NCBI GenBank assembly: GCA_030685235.1
Contig: MU839157.1
Coordinates: forward strand, 1-64,000
DNA: 64,000 bases
Reading direction: 5' to 3'
Origin: Copromyces sp. CBS 386.78
Lineage: Eukaryota > Ascomycota > Sordariomycetes > Sordariales > Sordariaceae
Shown here: one piece after another, positions 45,801 through 60,100 of the stretch
Numbering within the stretch: the stretch's first letter is position 1
Layout: every line of letters starts with the position of its first letter
Made by a program: the position numbers and the translations under genes
Notes under the pieces: generated by a model
What the model was told of the DNA's origin: nothing
Seen by the model: only the letters and a program-made list of their open reading frames with translations
Databases searched by the model: none

Positions 45801-46381
45801 TTAATAATAATAAATATAATTTTATATTTCTATTAGGTATTGTAGGAATTATATAATTTAATAAAATAGGTAATTGAATTTTATATAGGGATAGGTTAGA
45901 GAGAGAAATTAATAAAATAGTAGTTTATAAGTTTAATTTTAATATTTATTAGGAGTAAATGCTTCCCGATAAAATTTAATTCTATATTAGAATTTATTAA
46001 TTTATATATTTTTTATTAATTTTTATGAATTTTTATTTATAATTTTGTATTTAAATTTAATTGTAATATATTTGCGCTTTTTTAAATTAATATTATTTTT
46101 ACTGATATAATTAGTTTAGTGTTCGTATTTTAGGTTAGCGTTTTAGAAGTTTAAGAGTAATTGTATACTATATATTTAGTTTAATTATAATTAAAATAGG
46201 CTTTTTTAATATAAGTAAATACGGTATAACTAGTATTATTATATTTATAGTAAGTATTATACGGCTTTATTTAAGTATAATAATTATAAATATAATTTTA
46301 TTAATTATAATAATTATAAATGATGTTGGGGTTTATTATAAAGGGAGGAAGGGGATAATAGGCGGTAGGTTAATTAGTAGA

Positions 46382-46612
46382 TATTATGGGTAGAGGGCGA
46401 GAGGTTGGGTGTAGATGTTGGATATACTTAATTATACGAGGGAAGAAGAAGAAGAGTATAAGGTACGTTCGGGAGATGAGCCTTTATAAGACTCGAACTA
46501 TAAACCTTAATAGGTCTATAGCGGGAGGCTATAGCCAATTAACCGAAATAGTAATAGTAGTCTTAGAGAACTACTATTACTAGTATATATAATATAGGCT
46601 AACCCTATAATA
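46382..46612 (-). repeat. LTR of retrotransposon 2, left copy
   Basis: About 231 bp, paired with 60981-61210. Contains a 65-codon spurious open frame (46,386-46,583). Differences from the partner are mostly transitions. Confidence 0.9.
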
Positions 46613-47194
46613 CTTCCTCGGATTAAAAGAAGCTATATAATTAACTAAAGTTATATAAAATAATAAATAACCTTATTAAACGTTTAATTTAACTGTAAAA
46701 AATTTCTATAGCCGTTAATTGTAACGACCTCCTCTTCCCTTCGTACTTCGCTAGTAGAGCTTCCGCTTCTATAGCCGGTTCCTCTTCCTTTTCTAATGTA
46801 CTTTCCGCTCTTTCTAAAGCTTTCCTCCGCTTCCTTTCGGCCGCCAACCAATTTAAGGGTATTAGAGCTTCGGAATATACTTCGTAATATTATTATATCG
46901 CCTCGAAGGATATAACTATATTAGCGCGCGGTTGCTATAAAGGTTAATAAGGTAGTGCCTAAACGACGAAATATTCTTAACGACCGTTAGCTACTTTATA
47001 ATAGTTATTAATTTTAACGAAGTCCTATTCTACCAAATCCTCTTTATTATTAGTCCTCTTTATATTATAGCCGTAATTTATACGAACGTCTCCTTTTTAT
47101 ACTTCTAATTATTCTGGGATACCTACTTCGACCTATAATTTAATTTTATTAATATAAAAGGTAGGGTTATACTTTATATTAATTAGTAATTTGA

Positions 47195-47414
47195 TGTTAT
47201 GGTTCTTGCACGGTTGGCACAAGTGCAAGGCAAAATGTATATTAAAAAGGTCCGATAAGGAGAAGAAGAATCTAAATATATAGAAGGAGCGGTGGATAGC
47301 GCTCTTATACCTAAGGGGTCTATATTAGGAAATAGAGTATACGTTATATACGTTTAGAAGGTATACGTTTAGAAGGCTTTTAAATTAAGACCTCTAGGCG
47401 GCAGCCCTATAATA
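47195..47414 (-). repeat. LTR of retrotransposon 3, left copy
   Basis: 220-bp repeat paired with 54196-54415. It ends TATAATA where the partner ends TATAACA, a C-to-T change. Confidence 0.92.
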
Positions 47415-50400
47415 TTACCCCCTACTAGATTATAGCCCCACCTCCTGCCCCACCTACTACCCTACTTCAATATTATAAATATAATAATCGCATTTCCCTT
47501 AATCCTTCCTTCTTTCTTCCTCCTTCAATAATAATAATAATATTAATAACTAATTCGCCGTCGCCATTCCTACTTATTTATTATTCATTACTATCGCTAC
47601 GCTCCCGTATTTTGTAAATCGTCCTTCCTTTACTTATTTCTCGCGATTATAAAATTGTAAAGTATACTTTATTTTTAATTTAAATTAATATTAACCTTTC
47701 CCTTACAATTAAAAACTATTACAATATCTTCGCCCCTACGCCCGCCCCCAATTTTTATTAACTATAGCTATAGCCGCCCGTCCGGCTCTAAAAATACTAC
47801 TCCATTTACCGTCCGTATCCGCGCTTTAGAGAATAAAGCGCGTAAGAATTATACTACTATTAATATTACCTAAATTTTAATTAGCGTTGCCTACGCTACG
47901 TTAACTACCGTTTAGGCCTATTATAAAAAGGAAGCTACTAAACGCAATACCTATAATACTACCCTCGTTACTAAAGCTTCGGAAATTATCCGCTCCTTTA
48001 ATATAATATATTTATTAATTATTATTATTCTACCCTTAATCCTCTTAATTAACTTATTCTTAAAGTCCCACTACTACTCTCTCCGTAAAAGAGGAGCCCC
48101 TTTACCGTTACTATACCTTATAAAATTTAATCTACGTACGCCCCAAGCCCGGCGTCGCATATATCTATTATTCGAAGGTACACTATACTTATACTTCTAC
48201 GCTTAAATACTTTATCGGGGCTATTAATATTTAGGGAATGTTACTTACTTATAAAAAAAAAGGTATTAACGCTACTTCCAATACGGATACTAAATACTAC
48301 AAACTCTCTTTTTAAGCCTATTAAATTTAAAAGGTTAGAACGGCTATTCATTAATTATTAAAAAATATTATAGTACTTTACACTACTAATTTCATTAATA
48401 TTTCCTAATAAATATAATTTTCCTTTTAATACGTAGTACTATTAATTTAATAATATTTAAGGAGATTATTAATACCTTCGTCGATAGTAAGGCTATAAAT
48501 ATTATTATTACCTCTTTCGAAATATTAAAGAATTATCTAAGTACCTTCAAATCTTATTTCTACTATTTAACTAATTTTCTATTTTCGTTAAAAAGTACGG
48601 AAATTATAAAGGAGGCCGAAGAAAAAGATAGAAGAAGAGGGGAAGAGGAAGACAAAGAAATAAGAAAAGGGAATATTAAAGAAGGTAAAGAAGAGGGTAA
48701 TATTATTATTAGCGCTTAAATAATTTACATTCGCGTCGTTTTAATTTGTATTCGTATTCTTAAATTTAAAACTATTAATTAGGAGGGAGTAAGGGTTTTC
48801 TCAATAGCTTCGGCCGTAATTTCTTTTTACAAATAAAAATCCCGCTTTCGGGCGTATATTTCCTTCTACTTAACCATTTCCTATATATAATATTATTTTC
48901 AAAGTCCGTCGTTTAATTTAATGGGTCTATATCTAGCCTCAAATAAATCTAATACTTTAATTTTTTAAAATTCTTTTAAAAGCTTTTAAATAAATTTTAT
49001 ATAATTAACTTACTTTATTAAAATTTACTTAACGAATCCCCTTCCTATAGCAGTATTCTTTACATATAAAATTTCATTAACCTCGTACTCCTCTTCGCTA
49101 TTTATTATTATAATAAAGGGTTAAAAATCGGTTCTTTCCTAAATAAAAAGGGGAAATTCTTCGATTCTTCTTACTTAATCTACGTAGAAGTTAATTAGCC
49201 CTTTCTTAAATACGTCCAAAATTATAATATATAGGAAGGGAATAGCGGTAACCGTATACTTAGCGTACAACTAATCTAACTTCTTCTTAAATCTAATAAT
49301 AAAAAAATTCCCCAAATCCAACCAAACCTTATCTCCTAACTAGAACTTATCGGCTAAACGTCTCTTCTTATTCGCTTACCGCTTTATCTCTTATACTACC
49401 ACTTCTATAGAAGCCTAATACAAATCTATAATTTACTAAAGCTTTTAAACGAATTCGGCCGCCTATTATTTAAGTAAATTTAGTTTTACCGGGGTTACTA
49501 AACGAATTACTAGGATAATAAAATCCGGGTAATAACTATAAATAGCGAAGAAAGGGGATACCCCTATAAAGGAATTAATACAGTTATTAATAACCATTTA
49601 TACTATAGGAAGCCAATAATCCTAATCGTCTTATTATTAATTAATATAAGCCTTTAAGAAGGCCAAAACTTCCTAATTCATCCATTCGGAACCTCTATCT
49701 ATCTATAAGTAATAAACAATATTTAATTTACGATTAATATTTAATAAAAAGTATAAATAAGCCTAGAATTCGCTAATCCAATTAGTACCTTAATTACTAA
49801 CAATCGATTCTAATTACTAATAATACCGTACAAAATATTAAAAGAAGCGCTCTATATACCGTTTAGCAATTATATCTTCTATAAATTTAAAAATAACTTC
49901 TTTACTTAACTTATCTTTAATAACTTAAAAGTTATAAAAACTGTAAATTAGAAGGAGGTTAATAATAAAATCTATTTATAAATACTTATAATAACGGTCG
50001 GAAACGTCGAAAGGTTTAAGGAGGCTATATTTATATATTTTCCATTATTTAGTATAGCTATATATATTATAATTCTTAAAGAAACGTCGAATTTAGGCCT
50101 AAAATAATAGTTAATAGAAATTTCGGGCGATAGCGGCTATAATACCTTCTCTCCTAAGGTAATTAACAACCTTAGAATTATAAACGTATTAAATCAATTA
50201 TATACGTAATTCGTTTTAAAGGTCGAAGGGCTAAGCATTTACTTCCTTCGTTACTAATTATTTTAAAATCTAGAATTAATTTCTATAAATAAACTTACTT
50301 TAAAAGTTAATTTTATATTCGGATATTTATAATTAAAAGCCAATACCGATAGGGAAAGTATAATTACTATATTAAACTATTTAGTATACTTCCTAATAGG

Positions 50401-51711
50401 TAGAATCAGTTTAAATCGCTTAATTTTAAAACTTTTATAAATTTAAATTATTAAAAGCCTTAATATTAAATAAATTTACGCCCCCTTCTACCGAAATAGC
50501 AGAAATACGTATATATTTATATAAAGCTTCGTTAAAAATAAATTACAAATGCCTTACTTCTAAATTAATACCGTTAGGAAAATCCTATTCCCTCCTCGAA
50601 AAGGTATTTAAAATTACAACTTCAATCTTAAAATAATAAATCAAATCGAAGTTAAACTAAGATAATTCTTTAACCTAGTAGGCTTACTATTCTAAAAGGC
50701 GCTACCGCTCTATAAAATATTCTAAATTCTAATAATCAATTTAAATTATAATTTAAAATACGAACGCAATTCGGCGGACTATTAATTTAAATAGCAAATT
50801 ACTATTAGCATTTCCTTATTATAAATAGAATAATTCTATTCCGTAAAGGAAAGCTTTTATAAATAGAATACAATAATGTATTTACAGTTATCTACTTCCT
50901 ATATAAATATTCCTCCTAATACGAAACCGCTATAATCCATCTCTAAGAACGTAGGGCAATTAAAGTTAAATTCTACAAAAATAAGAATTCTAATAAATAA
51001 ATCCTTTATTATATCGAAGGCCTACTATTACTCCTCCCCCTACGAAAATTCAACTCCTTTACCAGTAAACGTTATTAAAGGACTAGCGATTTTGGAAAAA
51101 TTCTTAATAAAAATATAATAGTAGTTTATAAAGCTTAGGAAACTCTTAATACCCTTCTATAATTTCGGAACTTCCTATTCCTTAATCGCTTATACTTTTT
51201 CGGGGTCCGCTTCGATTCCTACGCTTATATATATAATAAAATTTAAATACTTTACTTTTTTAACGGCTAATTCGCACTTATTTAAATCGAAATATAAACC
51301 AACCTTATTTAATTTATTAAAAACTAAACGGACTTGACATATATAATCAATATAAAAGCCGTTAAAATAAATAAAAATATCGTTTATATAAGCAGAGGCG
51401 AAATCGTTAAAATATTCCCTTAGAATAGAATTAATATACTTCTAAAACGTACTTAATATGCTATAGAAGCTAAAAGGGGTAACTATTTACTCAAACAAAC
51501 CGAACTATATAATAAAAACCGTTTTCTACTCTTTACCTATCGCTATCCGGATTTTATAGAACGCTTATACAATATCGACTTTCATTAACTATTTAACCCC
51601 TTTTAAATTATAAAGAATTTTTTTAATAAAAGGAAAGGGATAATAATTTAATTTAATAATAGTATTAAATTTATAATAATTATAATAGAAGCGGAACTTA
51701 CTTCCCGACTT

Positions 51712-51903
51712 CTATACAAATAATACCAGAGCCGCGGCTTTAGAACGGCTAAAGCGAATAAACTCCTTATTAAATAATTTTCGTAAAATTTTCTTTAAAA
51801 TTAATAACTCTTTTCGAAATATATTATATAGTAAACCTATTAATATTAAAAAATCGTTTCTATTAATATCCTTCTTAATTTCAATATAATAGTCGATACT
51901 CAA
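51712..51903 (-). pseudogene. Gypsy reverse transcriptase fragment in retrotransposon 3
   Basis: A short stop-free stretch of the decayed polymerase frame. KEFIRFSRSKAAALVLFV corresponds to the conserved region near the start of Ty3/gypsy reverse transcriptase (usual pattern KGFIRPSxSPxAAPVLFV). It is useful for orienting the element on the minus strand and is not a functional gene. Confidence 0.8.
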
Positions 51904-53919
51904 TTTATATAAATTTAATTTATCGGCCTCCTATTTTATAAATAGGGGAATTAAATTATAAAATTCGGTAAATATTATCTTCTTAAATTCGGCTTCGGTC
52001 TTCAACTTCTTCGGCGCAAAGGCCTTCTCTATATTATATATTAAAACTACTATAATTAGGACTATATAATCTCTTTTAAAATTATAAATATAATTAAAAA
52101 AGCGTAAAGCCTTTACTATTATAGCTATTTTCATCTCCGCTTCTTAAATATATAGGGTACGTTAATTAATATAAAGGAACTACTTATTAATATTCCTATA
52201 CTAAAATCTTCTTTAATATAGTACGGAAAACGATTTATTTTAAAAAAATTAAAATTTTCCGAAGATAATTAAATATTCTAATTAAAATACTACGTAAACG
52301 TTAACCTATTAACAATATCCGCCAATCTCTATTATAAATATAATTATTTTACTAATTTTAACCCCTTCTATAGCTCCGGAAGCGCCCTTAATTTAGCGGG
52401 TGCTAATAGAAATTTAGGGGAGGCGTAGGTCGTTTATAAGATTTTTATTTATTACGGCATAATATTAACATCCTTTATCTACTAATATATATAGGAAGTT
52501 TCGGTCTTAAACGATAATTAATATTTCTATTACTTCTACTTCTAATATTAATATACTAATTATTATTCGAAATTTAGTCACCTTAGGGGGTAATATAAAT
52601 AAAAAAATATAAATAACTATTATAATATTAGATTCCAAGTCCCGACGATAAATTAAAATTAGGCTTTTCCCTATTTAGTAAACGCGGAAGCTAAGGAATC
52701 AAATTCATTATCTTTAAATAAAGGGGTATAAATATTAATATTAACAACTATTAAAATAATAAAAATAATTTAAATACATATCCGGTTTAAATTAATAGCC
52801 GGGGTATATAAATATTAAACTTATAAATAATTATTCCCTCCGTACCTTATATAGCGGCCTTATTCCCTCCTCTTATAATAATATTCGTTAAAAACCTATT
52901 TAGCGTATTATTTTCTAGAATTATTAATTAAATAGTATAAAACCTAAACTACTCTAATAACAGTTATTACTATATTACTATTAATATCCTTAAGCGCCGT
53001 ATTAGATTTTAAAAATCTAATAATAACTAAATAAGCAATAACCGCATAAAGGGAAGGGGTAGACGTTTAGCCGTATACGTAGCGACCTTTACTTCGTCTC
53101 TAAATTTATTAGAAGGCTTAACTAAATCTAATTTATTTAAAATTCTACGTAATAATATAAAAACGCTATACGTATTCATTATAATCCGTTAGTATAACTA
53201 TAGGCACTAACTATTACTTTAACTCTTTAAAGAGCGAACTAATTAATTAAATAAAGCGAAAATCGTTAATTTCAATATTATTATTAATTGTAGTAAATAC
53301 TTATTTAAATTTAAATAAGAATTCGCCTAAAGGTTCTCTAAATACTTAAACTATCTTTTATAGCTTAGTCTACGCTTTCTATATCTCTTATTCGCTACTA
53401 AAAATTTAAATAAAGTATTCGAAGAAGTACCGGGGGTTAAAAAGTTTATTAAAGCTTCCTATAATCTAAAATACTTAAATACATAATTTTAATTTAATAA
53501 AGAGCGTATATAAGACTTAATACTATACAACCTTATTATTACTAATAAAATTATCCGGACTATCCAAATTATATTTAAAAATTAATTAATTTATAAAAAA
53601 ATAAAACGAATTAAACTCTCTATCCTAAATAGGCTAGTCGAGAACTTTCCGCTTCAACTTTTTAATAGAAGTCGCCGCTATTAGTATAGCGGTAGGCACT
53701 ATAATCTAACCGCCGAATTAAATATAATAAATTCGGTTAGAATCGTATTTAGCGAATTTAGTACGGAGAACCGCGACTTAATTAGCGTTTTAAAATAACC
53801 TAATTATAAAGTTAGGCGAAGGGTTTAAAAAAGGGGGAACGGATATATTAATATATTTAGGGAGAATAATAGGAGGATAAATATTGAATATATTAAATAG
53901 AAAATTAAAAGGGGGGAGT

Positions 53920-54104
53920 CCACTACTTTACTAGGGGTTCTACTAGGGGTTTTACGAATATTACTAATTCTACTAGGGATTTTACTAAGGGATCTACTAA
54001 TTTTACTAATTCTATTAGGGGATCTACTAATTCTACTAATTCTACTAATTCTACTAGTTCTACTAATTCTACTAGTTCTACTAGTTCTACTAGTTCTACT
54101 AGTT
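53920..54104 (-). repeat. 9-bp tandem repeat just inside the 5' LTR of retrotransposon 3
   Basis: About twenty imperfect copies of TTCTACTAG/TTCTACTAA. Because 9 is three codons, the minus strand can read as a repeated Glu-Leu-Val triplet, so it may have been part of a Gag-like N-terminus. Confidence 0.7.
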
Positions 54105-54195
54105 CGGATCGTTAAAATCCATCTACTAATAGTTCCCGTCTGCCATAGTGAGGACCGCGTGCGTATAGAAGGACGATATATAAGGTCGAATCTAA

Positions 54196-54415
54196 TATTA
54201 TAGTTCTTGTACGGTTAGTATAAGTGTAAAGCAAAATGTATATTAAAAAGGTTCAATAAGAAGAAGAAGAATCTAAATATATAGAAGGAGCGGTGGACAG
54301 CGCTCTTATACCTAAGGGGTTTGTATTAGGAGATAGGGTGTACGTTGTATACATCTGGAAGGTGTACGTCTAGAAGGCTTCTAGACTAGGACCTCTAGGC
54401 GGCAGCCCTATAACA
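54196..54415 (-). repeat. LTR of retrotransposon 3, right copy
   Basis: 220 bp, same length as the left copy and followed by the TTTGA duplication. The TG start has become TA. Confidence 0.92.
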
Positions 54416-56687
54416 TTTGAATATAATTTTATAATTATCTACTTTAACAATTTCGAATAGGCCTTTATAAAGGGGGGTGAATTTTATATACGGTTAACTA
54501 GTATTAAAGTTTTCTATATTAAATAGGATTTTATCTCCCGCTTTATATTTCGGGGTATTTATCTTTCGAATATTAATATTAGCTTCGTACCGTTATTAGG
54601 TTTACTTTATTTAGTTTATAACGTATTTTAATACTTTTTTAAAATAGTCGGCCAATTTATTAGTTTTTAAATATTTTGTTTATTATTATGCTAATAAGTC
54701 CGGCGGGTATAATTTCGTAGGTTCGATACTTATACGAAAGTAAAAATTGTAATTAATAAAGAAAGGGGATATTCTTATTATTTTAGAAATTAAGTTATTA
54801 TTAGCGAATTTTATAATTAGGAATTAATTTACCTAATTATCTTATATCCAATTAATATAGAAACGAAAGTATTTCTCTATTTCTATATTAATATATTTTA
54901 TTTAACCGTTAGTAATTAGATAGAATACGGAGAAGGGTTTGAAAATTATTTTTAAATAAGAAAATAGAGTTTTTTAGAATTGTAAAACGAATTAAGAATT
55001 ACGATTTAATATAATGGAGTCTGGTAAATTATAAATATTATAGATTTATTTAATAAAATAATTTATTAATTCTTCGGCCGTAAAGCTAATAATAAGGATA
55101 AAATATTTTATTTTAATTAAATAATTAATAATAATAATTATGTATTTAAATTTTTAACCCTAATGTATATAGGGAATTCAAGGAGTAATATAATTTATAG
55201 AAATATCCTTCTATAGTACGAAAAGTACCGTTAATAATTTTAAGAATTTATAAAGGGAGTATTATAACGGTTTAAATTTGGTATATAGTAAATAAGCTTT
55301 ATAGTAGGCCCTAATAATATTAAATATTTTTAATTAGAAGAACGATTGAGAGAATAACGAATAAGTCTTTTTATAATTTGGATAGTTAGCGGACGGCGAA
55401 TTATATATGCGGCGGAGGAGTTAGAATTAAAATTCGGTATTATTAGGGTCGATAATAACGGCGCTTCGAAAGTAGGTTCATCTTTATATTGCCTTATATT
55501 TAGCGAAAAATACTTTTTTTAATTAATCTTTTACTTCTTTAAATTATATACGGTGATTAGGGTCCGATAAGTAAGCGAATAAATTTTGTAAAAATATTAA
55601 CTTTTTATAATTTTTTATAATTAAATTATTAATAAATTTGTTATTTATTATTTTTAAGTTATAAATATATTCGGTCCTAATGTTAATAATTTCCTTTCTA
55701 CTTTTTAGAACGAAAGTTTTATTAACGAAGATATTATAATTGAATAAAACTTTATTCTTAATTAATAGTTATTCGTCGGCTTTATTTTTAGGTAAGTTTT
55801 TTAATTTCCTATTTAAAGTATTAGGGTATATTTATAACGAATTTAGTTGGTATTTAATTGTAAAGTTGAATTAGGATAGGAATTAGGATTATTATATATA
55901 GTGGGGAATTAGTTGTTTATTAGTCGTAAAAGTCTTTAAAGTTTTATAGTTTATAAAGATTTCGAATAATTATTATACTTTTTCGAATTCGGGGTACTAT
56001 TCTTCTAAAGGTTTAATAATAACGAATAACTTTTTATTGTAAATATTATAATTATATTCGGCTAAAGAATATTGTTAGTTAAAATAGGTAATAGGGCGAA
56101 GGATACTATTATTATTGTATTGTAATAATATGTTTCTATATATTTAATTAGAAGTATTTATCTCTATAACGGTTTATTTTAATTAATTATAAATTTATAA
56201 TATAAGTCCGTTCGTAAAAGCCTTCTTTAAGGCTTTAAATAATTATTAGTATTACTTTTCCTACTCTTAAATTACTATTTATTTTGTAAGTTCGTATAAG
56301 GGACTAGTAATAATCGAGAAATATTTAATAAAACGGTAATAGAAATTTGCGAAGTTTAAGAAACGTTAGAATAACCGCTTAGAATTTAGAACTTCCTATA
56401 TAATAATTATAAAAACCTTATTTAAATTTATTTTAAAATTACTTAGGGTAATAATGAATTTTAAATATTTCGTTCGCTAAACGTAGAATTTATATTTATT
56501 AATATCGATTTGGAGCTTTACTTTAATTATCCGTTATAAAACCTCTTTAACGTACTCCTTATACTCTTCTTTATTATTTGAATAAATTAAAATATTATTA
56601 AAATAAGTAGTAGTGTAAATATCGAAAATATTGTATAAAACGTTATTAATATAATTTTGAAAAGTTCTTAGCGTGCTCTATAAATTA

Positions 56688-57100
56688 GAGAATGTCTTTT
56701 CGGACCGTAGTAAATGTCTTTTCGTACTGTTATTAAAAATACCACCAAGTATAACTTTGCCAAATAAGAAGTTGTCAGTATAAAAATAATATCAGAAATT
56801 TTGTAATTTTCTACTCTATTTTATAGTTCAATTGCTATAAATATATGTATTTAAAGGAAAGACTCAATAGAAATATTCTAAATTTAAAGTAAATAAATAG
56901 TTTTTTCTTCTTTTATTGTATACTAAGGGCTATAGAGGGCGCCTAAGTACGCCCAACACATTATATTATACAAGGAAAATAAATAAAAATTCCGATGTAC
57001 TTTTTATATGCTACGGCCTTAATTTGGCTGAGTTACCTCTAAAAGCCTTTTTTAATTACGGTGCGAAAAGACATTTGCTACGGTCCGAAAAGACTTTCTC
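56688..57100. mobile_element. MITE A3: 413-bp inverted-repeat element with 8-bp TSD, inside retrotransposon 2
   Basis: The left end is GAGAATGTCTTTTCGGACCG and the reversed right end is GAGAAAGTCTTTTCGGACCG. The arms match over about 50 bp. ATAAATTA flanks both sides (56680-56687 and 57101-57108), a perfect 8-bp duplication. The terminal motif is shared with MITEs A1 and A2, but the interior differs. Within each arm TGTCTTTTCG is repeated. It interrupts the reverse-transcriptase region of its host and is less RIP-mutated than that host. A 62-codon frame inside is spurious. Confidence 0.9.
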
Positions 57101-60100
57101 ATAAATTAAATAGGTATATAATAGATTCGTAGAAGTTAAAATGGGTAATAAAGGTAGTAAACTATTTATACCCTTCTTTAATATGGATCCGATTAAATGT
57201 AGCGATAATATCGAATTTCGTAAAGGTTTTAGCTTTATAAATTATATTAAGGATTTCCTTAATTAAAGGAAGTGGGTAATGGGTTTTTAATATTATATTA
57301 TTAATATTTCAGTAATTTATATAAATATAAATTTTACCGCTTAATTTCTTAATTAAAAGGATAGGCGAAGCCGCTACCGATTATAATAAGCGGATGAAAT
57401 TCTTTTTTAAATTATTATTAATCTATTTTTTAACGATAATAATTTCGATAAATAATATATAGCGTAGGCGTATGCTAGGGGGCTACTCTCCTAATTTTAA
57501 TTCGATTTTATAATTGTACGAATAGTAAAAGGGAATTTCTTCTATTAACAAAGGTAAAAAAGCAGCGACTTCGCTAATATACTTTTATCCTTTAAAATAG
57601 TTTAAAATTTCGAAAATCTCCTCCTTAATTTTTAATGGCCGATTTACTTTATTGAAAAATTTCTTTATATCCTCTTCGTCGACTTTAATTAAATATATTT
57701 GTTGGAGGATCTCTTTGTATATAGGCGTATTGGTTTCGAAATTTCCGGTAAAATTAATTACTTTAGCGAAGATTACAGCTTTTCAGGTATTTTTTAAAAT
57801 ATAAACGCTAATTATCTTATTAATAAAGTTATAAAGTGCGGAGAATAAACTTTCTTTATACTTCTTTCTATCGTTTTTTATAATACTATTAATTATTTCT
57901 TCAATTAAATTTAAATTTTAAAAATCCGTTATAGCCGTTAACTTTTCAATTTCGGCGTAGTTTATAACGTACAATTATAATTATTGCTTTTCGTAAATAA
58001 AATTAAATGTAATTATATTAAGAACCCTAATATTTTTAAGGTTAAATTTATAATTAAATTCGCGAAAATAGCAGTATTAAGGTTAGGGACGATACGTACT
58101 GGTTAAAATATAGCGGCTATCTACGCGGACGTAAAGTTTATAAGGTATAGGACTTTTAATTTTAATAAAGAAAATAATTATACTAGTAATATTTACTTTT
58201 AATTTAGTGCGGCTAATTATTAACGTTTTAATAGGAGCGGGGACTATATAATAATTAGTTTTAAGATTAATTTTAAGTTTAATAACGGTAGGAGGGAGTT
58301 CGGGAGCGGATAAGGGCTTTAGAGTAGGCTCCGCTATAATCTTTTTAATTTTCTTTTTTTTAATAATTAGAGGGCGAAATTCTTTCCCTTCAATAATTAA
58401 AAAGCGAAATTCTTTCCCTTCGATAGTTAGAACGGGAGATTCGGTTTCTTCTTTGTTAATTAGCGGAATAAATATTAAATAAATAGAAGTTACCGAAACC
58501 CGGTTAATAAAAATTTTAGGTACTACTGTCTAATATTTAGGGAAATTTATTAGTAAATAGTAACTTTAATAAATAGTATAATTAAAATATATATTATATT
58601 ATTCGTAATCGATTTTTAGTTGATAGTATTATATTTATAAAAAGCCTAAAATAATTAGGTACTTCTTAAAAATATTATAAATTAAGAAAGTAATAATTTC
58701 TTCGTAATAGCCGATTTAGAGTTTAGTTATTACTCCTTTAAAAATAATACCCTTAATTACTCCGTTAATAAGAACGAACTTCTTCGCGTTTAATAATTGG
58801 AAATAAAGAAGGTTATTCTTAATAATAAAGAAGTAATTAATAAATACGAAAGTAGAATAACCGCTATTAATAAAGGTAATATAATAGTTTTTACGCGAAC
58901 GGATTATAATATAAGAAGATAAAAGTATTAAATTTAAGGAAGTAAAATTATTTAAGGATTAAATTTTAATTTCCTCTAAAACCTTTAATTTTATAGAGCC
59001 TAAAATTTATTTCTTAAATATAACCCAGTTAAACTTTTATATATAATTATATATAGAGGTTAAGCGTTTTCCTAATTGTTATAATATTCTTTATTAATAG
59101 CGGGCTTAGCGAAAGCAATTAGAATAACCGGAATAATTAGAACGGTATCAGTAGCGCGGACCTACTTTTAATTACGACCTTTATTACGACTTTTATTTTT
59201 TAATTTCTTATTAGTAGAATATTAGGGGCCTTAAGAATTATAATTAATTAAAGTAATATAATCGCGGGTAATATAGCCGGACTTGCCGTAACGACGGTAG
59301 AGGCTATTGTAGGAACGCTAGTCGAAAATATTTTTATAAATAAAAATTACGAAATTAATAGCGTCTAAATCTATTTTATTACCGCCCTAGTTAATAAGGA
59401 CGTTATTAGTAAAAAGTTTAGTATTAGAGCGACCTCCGCTATTATTATTACTAGTACCGCTACTGGGATTAAAGAAATAATTCGCTATTTTCTAACGATA
59501 ATCTACGTCTTTAAAATTATTAACAACGTTATAACAAATTTCGAATTAACGTTTAAAATTATTATTAAGGGGAAAATTATAGTAAGCGAAAGTATTATAA
59601 AGACGCTTATTAATTTTATTCTGGAAATAATAGACCTTTATTAAATTATTAAAACTATAGAAATTTATTAAATTAATTAGTTTAAATTCGAAATTTACGA
59701 AAAATATATTCTTTATATATAGCTCTTATAAACGGCGGCCGGTATTTATTTTAAAATTTACGTTTTAGAAACGAAAAATTAAATATTCTATAAATTTAAT
59801 ACTTATTTTCTAATATTACTTTACTTTATTAGGGTCCAATTAAATTATATCCAAATTATCCTAAATGCTAGATAAAATTTCGGGTCCTAAAAGTATAATA
59901 GTATAAATAATTTTAATATTTTTAAAGGAATAAAGAATAGCATTATATTTTTATTAAGATTAAATACGAAAATACTAAATTTTAAAAATCTTATATTTAC
60001 AAACGGGACCACTAGTCTCCTTGCCGGTAAAAATAAGCGGGTTTTCTATTATTTAGCGAAGAGAAGAGGATATAATTATTTTTGTAGTTATATTATTAAC

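Larger units (their letters stand above)
47195..54415 (-). mobile_element. LTR retrotransposon 3 (innermost), Ty3/gypsy type, 7.2 kb
   Basis: 220-bp LTRs at 47195-47414 and 54196-54415 begin TGTTATGGTTCTTGCACGG (left) and end CCCTATAACA (right). The 5-bp TTTGA flanks both sides (47190-47194 and 54416-54420). The minus strand carries a reverse transcriptase: around 51,720-51,830 it reads LRKLFNKEFIRFSRSKAAALVLFV, and near 51,300-51,420 it reads AYINDIFIYFNGF with LYFDLNKCELAVKKVKYL. Gag would lie near 53-54 kb and integrase near 49-50 kb. All frames are broken by TpA-rich stops. It is the last of the three LTR insertions. Confidence 0.92.
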
